A stretch of 5,069 nucleotides of DNA, taken from the NCBI GenBank assembly GCA_021819045.1, contig JAKASM010000040.1:1-5069 (forward strand), written 5' to 3'. Position 1 is the first letter of the stretch, and each line of letters begins with the position of its first letter. The notes beneath the pieces are model-generated. The model made no database searches. It saw nothing but the letters and a program-made list of their open reading frames with translations, and was not told the DNA's origin. Position numbers and translations under genes: made by a program. The DNA comes from Microcaldota archaeon. GTDB lineage: Archaea > Micrarchaeota > Micrarchaeia > Micrarchaeales > Micrarchaeaceae. Shown here one piece after another: positions 1 through 3,136 of this stretch.

Positions 1-228
1 CGCAGAGCATCCTTGCGTTGCCTTTCTGGGCGTATCAGTGCTGCCCTTGCATACATCCCTGTCTGCATGCAATCGGGACATGCTCTCATTCCGCATCTTT
101 TGGATGGATGCGGAAACATTCCCTACTATGGATTTCGTGCCATAGCGCATCTCGTTTGGGCATATCGCATTCGACTCTGGATAGTCCCTTGCAGGACGTA
201 TTCCAGATATATGCGAGACCAATATCAT
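1..228 (-). ncRNA. Highly structured region, possible non-coding RNA (runs off left edge)
   Basis: No recognisable protein is encoded here, although several frames lack stops. The stretch contains a series of inverted repeats that would fold on the minus-strand transcript: a rod with arms 166-170/211-215, 176-181/202-207 and 184-187/194-197; a 6-bp stem 126-131/140-145; a perfect 9-bp stem 89-97/107-115 with a 9-nt loop; and a multibranch unit closed by a 7-bp stem 4-10/80-86 that encloses 28-31/43-46 and 47-52/67-72. A BRE/TATA element at 245-260 would start a transcript near 221-225. The region lies directly downstream of a TnpB relic, so it could be a remnant of the element's right end or guide-RNA (omega RNA) segment, or an unrelated RNA gene. 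I looked for hallmarks of RNase P RNA, SRP RNA and 5S rRNA and found none. The structure is read directly; transcription and function are inference. Confidence 0.27.
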
Positions 229-244
229 CTTGTCATCGTCGAAT

Positions 245-260
245 CTTATATACTTTTCGC
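245..260 (-). promoter_or_regulatory. BRE/TATA promoter element upstream of the structured region
   Basis: Read on the minus strand this is GCGAAAAG followed by TATATAAG, a close match to the archaeal BRE plus TATA arrangement. The expected start of transcription, about 25 nt from the TATA centre, is near 221-225, just ahead of the hairpin series. It overlaps the last codons and stop of the tnpB relic, so it could be a chance product of AT-rich coding sequence. Confidence 0.35.
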
Positions 261-490
261 ATTCATCCCACGATTGAACATCGTGGGCTTTCTGCTATAC
301 ATTATGTAACTGAACCGTCAACGAAAACGCCAGCCCTGAACAATCCAGCTGTACAAGTCCTAAAACCGTAGCTTTCCGACAATGGGGATTTTCCACTTGA
401 ACAGCTGTTTTCTTCTACCACACCTCTTATCTTTACATCTTTTCTACCTATATCATTAGCTAGCTTGATTATGTTCTTGTTTTCAAATCT
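246..490 (-). pseudogene. tnpB: Decayed C-terminus of IS200/IS605-family TnpB
   Basis: Minus-strand reading from 490 to 305 gives a segment resembling the end of the RuvC-like and zinc-finger part of TnpB: VEENSCSSGKSPLSE, then YGFRTCTAGLF and GVFVDGS. In intact proteins the finger has CPxCG and CxxCG pairs and ends in a DADVNGAxNI-type motif. Here the expected first cysteine pair reads as serines (KSPLS), the second pair is incomplete, and the DxDxNGA stretch is shortened. The frame then meets a stop at 302-304. The adjacent frame carries the tail YIMYSRKPTMFNRGMNAKSI with a stop at 246-248, so a frameshift near 305-320 separates the two pieces. The tail KPTM is encoded by a hairpin like the one encoding the KPTTLVVG tail of bacterial TnpB. 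No N-terminal part or TnpA was found, and the frame is closed at 491-493. Family assignment rests on motif likeness, not on a search. Alternative: a chance pseudo-ORF. Confidence 0.55.
267..287 (-). repeat. 8-bp hairpin at the tnpB 3' end (IS200/IS605 right-end type)
   Basis: Arms CCCACGAT (267-274) and ATCGTGGG (280-287) are perfectly complementary around a 5-nt loop. On the minus strand the context is AGAAAGCCCACGAT...ATCGTGGGATGAA. That matches the well-known hairpin at the right end of many IS200/IS605 elements, where it overlaps the tnpB stop region and belongs to the transposition end and guide-RNA scaffold. The hairpin is seen directly; the IS assignment follows from this resemblance. 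Confidence 0.6.
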
Positions 491-684
491 TTAGGTCCAA
501 CCTCTACCTAAAGAACTTCTGGGAATTTGCTTTCTCCTAGTCATATTTTATATGCTCATCGATATTTAAGTTTTACTATACAGCTTTTGAAGTTACAATA
601 AGCATGCGATCGACGACTTTACAGCAAAAACTTGTTTCTAAATCAATAACAAAGATATATGCTGCTATACATTTAGCTAAGTCT
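491..684. other. Intergenic region, no gene recognised
   Basis: AT-rich sequence between the tnpB relic and the stop of the LamG protein gene. All minus-strand frames are broken by stops. A short open segment with VIDLE-like residues (minus, about 620-680) recalls a RuvC-I core but is too weak to assign. It could be further eroded tnpB sequence or plain spacer. Confidence 0.3.
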
Positions 685-1653
685 TCATGGCGGTGTATAG
701 CTGCTGGTCCATGAACTTGTATATGTAACCCCGGTAGGTACACCATTGTTGCCGTTACCACTATAATCGTTTGCATTGCCATTCAACGGCCACCATCCTA
801 CAAGGTTCTGCAGGTCTATCGGCGCGCCGCCTATGCCCTCACGATATAAGGCTTGTATGTCATTCGAGGACAACGAAGTGTTATAAAACTGGACGTTTGA
901 TAACTCACCCTCCATAGATTGCCAGTATCCTCCATCCGGAAAGCAGCCATTGTTACCGGCGCTCATGCCGCCCAGAAGTACTTGGTACGATGACCCATAG
1001 CTTCCCCCATTCGTAGGGAATGTTACTGTGCCACTGCTCCTTCCTTGGGAACTGCCATTTATGTAGAACTGCTCTGTGGTCGTTTCTGCATCGTAAGTTA
1101 GCGTCAGAAAGTACCATGTATCTGTAGTCACAGAAGACCCCTCTATGGGAGATATCGGGTAGGAACCAGCTAGAAAACTTCCCTTGTAAACTTCTATATT
1201 TTTGATACACCCTCCACTGTTCAGCCCATTTTCAAAAATTATAGATTGATTTTGTGTTTGTCCAGAGATTGAGTTTATATTCACCCATGCACTCAAGGTA
1301 TATGAAGGCCTTGTCCATATTAGAGGCGAAATGGCGACGTACTCACTACCTCCTCCGAAGCTTGCAACGTACTGCGGCAGCTCGCCGTTGCATACGCCTC
1401 CAAGGTTTATGAAAGAGGTGGTGCCTGGGCCGTTAGGCCTGTATACCTGGCAAGAGCCAGGCTGCGCCCTAGGGGTGAAGTTTGCGCTGTTGAATACTCC
1501 CAAAGAGAAAAGCGCAACCATGACAATCGCGATAATGAGTATAGCCCATCCGTATGTCATTAGGTACTCCATTGCGCTCTGGGCCTTTACTGTGAAACTC
1601 ACATATGTGTTTCTATTTTTATTTTTCTGCCCTGCAAAGCGCTGCTTTTTCAT
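685..1653 (-). CDS. Class III signal peptide protein with LamG/concanavalin-like domain
   Basis: Predicted 322-residue surface or pilin-like protein. Residues 1-24 form a basic leader ending KA, followed by QSAMEYLMTYGWAILI and a hydrophobic helix to about residue 54. This is the archaeal class III signal: prepilin peptidase should cut A24|Q25, and Glu lies at mature +5 as in type IV pilins. The rest is exported and resembles a LamG-type jelly roll (Laminin_G_3): YVASFGGGSEYVAI (95-108), YTLSAWVNI (118-126), WYFLTLTYD (180-188), FYINGS (196-201), and LSNVQFYNTSLSSNDIQALY (251-270). Four Cys (68, 88, 149, 237) could form disulfides. The tail LVGWWPLNGNANDYSGNGNN (284-303) normally begins such a domain. 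I chose the ATG at 1653; an in-frame ATG at 1683 adds 10 residues, but a TATA-like element at 1681-1688 would start the transcript close to 1660. The role is probably adhesion or glycan binding on the cell envelope; the ligand is unknown. It is a single-gene unit on the same strand as the tRNA behind it. Confidence 0.85.
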   Translation of the reverse strand: MKKQRFAGQKNKNRNTYVSFTVKAQSAMEYLMTYGWAILIIAIVMVALFSLGVFNSANFTPRAQPGSCQVYRPNGPGTTSFINLGGVCNGELPQYVASFGGGSEYVAISPLIWTRPSYTLSAWVNINSISGQTQNQSIIFENGLNSGGCIKNIEVYKGSFLAGSYPISPIEGSSVTTDTWYFLTLTYDAETTTEQFYINGSSQGRSSGTVTFPTNGGSYGSSYQVLLGGMSAGNNGCFPDGGYWQSMEGELSNVQFYNTSLSSNDIQALYREGIGGAPIDLQNLVGWWPLNGNANDYSGNGNNGVPTGVTYTSSWTSSYTPP

Positions 1654-1680
1654 AGACTCAATACTTCTATTGTAAAAAAG

Positions 1681-1689
1681 CATAAAAAT
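1681..1689 (-). promoter_or_regulatory. Weak TATA-like element of the LamG gene
   Basis: Minus-strand ATTTTTATG lies about 33 nt before the ATG at 1653. A start about 25 nt downstream of its centre would fall near 1660, giving a leader of a few bases, which supports the 1653 start over 1683. No clear BRE or Shine-Dalgarno is visible. Confidence 0.25.
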
Positions 1690-1782
1690 GGTGTTGTCAG
1701 CGTCAGTTTGGCTGAGTCCTGGAATGCCGCAAGATTGTGGAAGTATGATGAGAGATTTACACTCGCCTTCTTCAATGCCAAG

Positions 1783-1856
1783 TGCGATCGCCGGGATTTG
1801 AACCCGGGTCTTTGCCTTGGAGGGGCAAAGTCCTAACCAGGCTAGACTACGATCGC
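1783..1856 (-). tRNA. tRNA-Gly (anticodon TCC), C at position 33
   Basis: A full cloverleaf of 74 nt without intron. Acceptor GCGATCG (1850-1856) pairs with CGATCGC (1784-1790), and discriminator A is at 1783. The D stem is GTCT/GGAC with an AGCCTGGTTA loop. The anticodon stem is TTGCC (1824-1828) with GGCAA (1812-1816) around the 7-nt loop CCTCCAA. The T arm is CCGGG TTCAAAT CCCGG. CCA is not encoded. The anticodon is TCC (complement at 1819-1821), reading GGA and probably other GGN codons. A73 fits archaeal tRNA-Gly, and the D and T arms resemble other archaeal tRNA-Gly(TCC). The oddity is position 33 (complement at 1822): it is C where nearly all elongator tRNAs have U. Every other registration of the anticodon loop breaks the stem. 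The gene has its own TATA element, so it is probably transcribed separately from the histone-fold gene 91 bases upstream. Confidence 0.93.
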
Positions 1857-1880
1857 TCCGCTAAGTTATTTATCAAAAGA

Positions 1881-1890
1881 TTATAAAAAG
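1881..1890 (-). promoter_or_regulatory. TATA box of tRNA-Gly
   Basis: Minus-strand CTTTTTATAA is centred about 29 nt upstream of the mature tRNA 5' end. This predicts transcription start near 1860, leaving a leader of a few bases for RNase P to remove. Spacing and sequence fit archaeal tRNA promoters. Confidence 0.5.
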
Positions 1891-1903
1891 GAATAGAAAA
1901 TGC

Positions 1904-1917
1904 GGGCTTCACAGCCC
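1904..1917 (-). terminator. GNRA-capped hairpin downstream of the histone-fold gene
   Basis: Minus strand reads GGGCT-GTGA-AGCCC, a 5-bp GC-rich stem capped by a GUGA (GNRA) tetraloop, followed by GCATTTTC. It lies 31 bases after the stop of the histone-fold gene and ahead of the tRNA promoter, so it may mark the mRNA 3' end. Archaeal termination usually needs U-tracts more than hairpins, and this U-tract is short. Confidence 0.28.
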
Positions 1918-1947
1918 TATAGGCTCAGCCACGCTACATCTGTTTTG

Positions 1948-2214
1948 TTACCATCTGTCTTTCTCTGCTGCTATGATCAGTGCTGCTGCACCGAATCTCA
2001 TTCTCCTCCTCTTTGCCTCCTTCATGGCTCTGAGGGTGTATTCTGCTGTTTTTTCTGCGAGAATGGATTTCAATGCGGTGCCCGCACTCTCGTCCCACTC
2101 CAAGGCTCCGGCTTCGCTGAAGACCTCTGCTACGTCACTCTCACTGAGAGCTTTAGTCGCTTTCTTCTTCACTCTGAGAGCCAGAAGCTCTCCCCTATCT
2201 CTTCCACTTCTCAT
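1948..2214 (-). CDS. Divergent histone-fold protein
   Basis: Small basic protein of 88 residues (91 if the upstream TTG at 2223 is used). Residues 24-85 align almost without gaps to an archaeal histone: helix 1 SESDVAEVFSEAG (24-36), a short loop, long helix 2 from E42 to about R70 (ESAGTALKSILAEKTAEY and on), loop 2 MRFG (72-75), and helix 3 AAALIIAAEK (76-85). In HMfB-type histones the same pattern runs IGRIIKDAGAERVS...AKILEEMG...A.KLARHAGRKT..EDI. The signature RKTxxxxD at loop 2 and helix 3 is not kept: Arg remains, but Thr and Asp are replaced (RMRFGAAAL). An extra basic N-terminal tail (residues 1-23) precedes the fold. The likely role is DNA binding and compaction or a specialised transcription factor, probably as a dimer. 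The histone assignment is my structural alignment by eye; other three-helix proteins are possible. The gene has its own BRE/TATA element and a leader of about 45-50 nt. Confidence 0.6.
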   Translation of the reverse strand: MRSGRDRGELLALRVKKKATKALSESDVAEVFSEAGALEWDESAGTALKSILAEKTAEYTLRAMKEAKRRRMRFGAAALIIAAEKDRW

Positions 2215-2282
2215 TTCCCCCAACTCTTTAACTTAACTTTACTCTCTTCTCATCCCACGTATATTCATAGTGAAGAAATACA

Positions 2283-2295
2283 TATTTAAAGGTTT
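2283..2295 (-). promoter_or_regulatory. BRE/TATA promoter of the histone-fold gene
   Basis: Minus strand reads AAACC (BRE-like, 2291-2295) followed by TTTAAATA (2283-2290). Transcription should start near 2262, giving a leader of about 48 nt. Within that leader lies a four-codon frame, ATG AGA AGA GAG TAA (2239-2253), in phase with the gene. Confidence 0.5.
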
Positions 2296-2457
2296 AGTGG
2301 AACTTTCTAATATGCAATTGGAATATTTCCTAATTAATAGCTAAACATATAAAAATAATTTTATTTTAAGATGAACCTACGAATACAAAAAGTAAACTGA
2401 TTGCTCTACGTAATTGATAAACAAACACTAATTTCCAAAATTCTATTCGTTATCGGT

Positions 2458-3030
2458 CTAAATCGCTCTCCAAAGGCTATTGAAATGATCTTTTAATGCT
2501 GATATTCTTCCAATGTCATATATAACTTCTATATGCTCTATGTTCTTCCTGGTTCCAGAATAAGTAAGATTCGCGCTTCCAAGTACTGCAGAACTGCCGG
2601 ATATGTATAGCTTTTCATGTATGAACTTGCTATCCGATACTTTTACTTCAATCCTGTTCCTTAGCTTCGACGCCCTTTTTATCGCAATTGCGAGAAGTAT
2701 CGCCACAATAGGCATTAGGAGAACTTCAAGGTAGTATAGCTTCAAAAAGAAGAATACAACTTCCAATATTATGAAGTATATTGCCGCTTTTATGTAACCA
2801 GAGCCAGCCCGGCTTCTTCGCATTAGCCTAATCGCATCAGAACTGACCACAGAATTGGATGTGATTACCCTGACGTGCCTCCTTCCAGATGCCCATATCA
2901 GCATTCGCGCATAGTATTTGTTTATATAAGGGCAGACTATTAGCAGTTCTGAGCGCGTTTTTTCTTTTATAAGCTTATCTATTTCCTTGTAAGTTTCATC
3001 TCCGCTGTAGCTTTTGCTCTGCTCGCCCAT
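2458..3030 (-). CDS. Membrane-anchored phospholipase D-like protein (single HKD motif)
   Basis: Protein of 190 residues. The C-terminal part has a PLD/nuclease catalytic motif: H138-E-K140, then GSANLT (151-156) and YSG, fitting HxK...GSxxN of PLDc_2-type domains. The Asp expected five residues after the Lys is Gly145. The N-terminal half supplies an earlier strand and loop of the same fold (SELLIVCPYINKYY at 28-40; HVRVITSNSVVSSDAIRL at 52-69). Between them sit two hydrophobic helices (about 79-98 and 101-117) making a membrane hairpin, so both soluble halves should face the cytoplasm (positive residues R70-R74 and K118-R126 flank the hairpin). With one HKD, activity would need a dimer, as in Nuc-type nucleases. 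The substrate could be phospholipid or nucleic acid; the sequence does not decide. The promoter TATTTAAG lies 28-35 nt before the ATG, so the mRNA is nearly leaderless. The gene is divergent from the tRNA synthetase. Confidence 0.8.
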   Translation of the reverse strand: MGEQSKSYSGDETYKEIDKLIKEKTRSELLIVCPYINKYYARMLIWASGRRHVRVITSNSVVSSDAIRLMRRSRAGSGYIKAAIYFIILEVVFFFLKLYYLEVLLMPIVAILLAIAIKRASKLRNRIEVKVSDSKFIHEKLYISGSSAVLGSANLTYSGTRKNIEHIEVIYDIGRISALKDHFNSLWRAI

Positions 3031-3057
3031 TCAATCGCTTACCTAGGAAGTCAATCT

Positions 3058-3065
3058 CTTAAATA
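3058..3065 (-). promoter_or_regulatory. TATA box of the PLD-like gene
   Basis: Minus-strand TATTTAAG, preceded by the A-rich AAAAG, is centred about 32 nt upstream of the ATG at 3030. The predicted start near 3036 leaves only a few leader bases, which fits leaderless translation and supports this start codon. Confidence 0.5.
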
Positions 3066-3071
3066 CTTTTG

Positions 3072-3106
3072 TTATACATATTAAGGCTTGTCTTGTAATA
3101 AATTAT
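3072..3106 (+). promoter_or_regulatory. Candidate TATA elements of the tRNA synthetase gene
   Basis: Two AT-rich candidates are present: TTATACATATTA (3072-3083) and AATAAATTAT (about 3097-3106). The first predicts a start near 3102, the second near 3126, which is the A of a small upstream ATG. I cannot choose between them. No good Shine-Dalgarno precedes the gene. Confidence 0.28.
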
Positions 3107-3136
3107 CCCGGAATCCAAAGCAGAAATGGTAGTGTA

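Noticed and set aside
1..228. Open minus-strand frame from ATG at 228 to the left edge, with a HADRDV stretch that recalls TnpB
   Set aside because: No cysteine knuckle or family pattern around it, and its ATG lies upstream of the predicted transcript start. Several frames are open here, and the inverted repeats explain the sequence better.
13..371. Two overlapping plus-strand frames (13-309 and 18-371)
   Set aside because: Low-complexity, Cys- and His-rich translations without any motif; they cross the tnpB hairpin on the opposite strand.
292..673. 12-bp direct repeat CTGCTATACATT at 292-303 and 662-673 bracketing the tnpB relic
   Set aside because: A 12-mer repeat is expected about once by chance in 5 kb, and IS200/IS605 elements do not make target duplications.
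576..782. Minus-strand 68-codon frame
   Set aside because: It overlaps the 3' end of the LamG gene in another frame and has no motif beyond a weak VIDLE stretch.
1331..1675. Plus-strand frame opposite the LamG gene
   Set aside because: Antisense shadow of a well-supported coding region.
1817..1823. Reading the tRNA as Trp(CCA) so that the base before the anticodon is U
   Set aside because: This shift breaks the second anticodon-stem pair, while the TCC register gives five perfect pairs.
1973..2236. Plus-strand hydrophobic frame that mimics a membrane or signal peptide
   Set aside because: Exactly opposite the histone-fold gene; its hydrophobicity comes from the complement of Lys and Glu codons.
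2239..2253. Four-codon frame in the leader of the histone-fold gene
   Set aside because: Very short, no supporting context, likely chance in a purine-rich leader.
2296..2457. AT-rich palindromic stretch AAAATAATTTTATTTTAA after the PLD-like gene
   Set aside because: Weak symmetry of the kind expected in AT-rich spacer; no gene or clear terminator can be supported.
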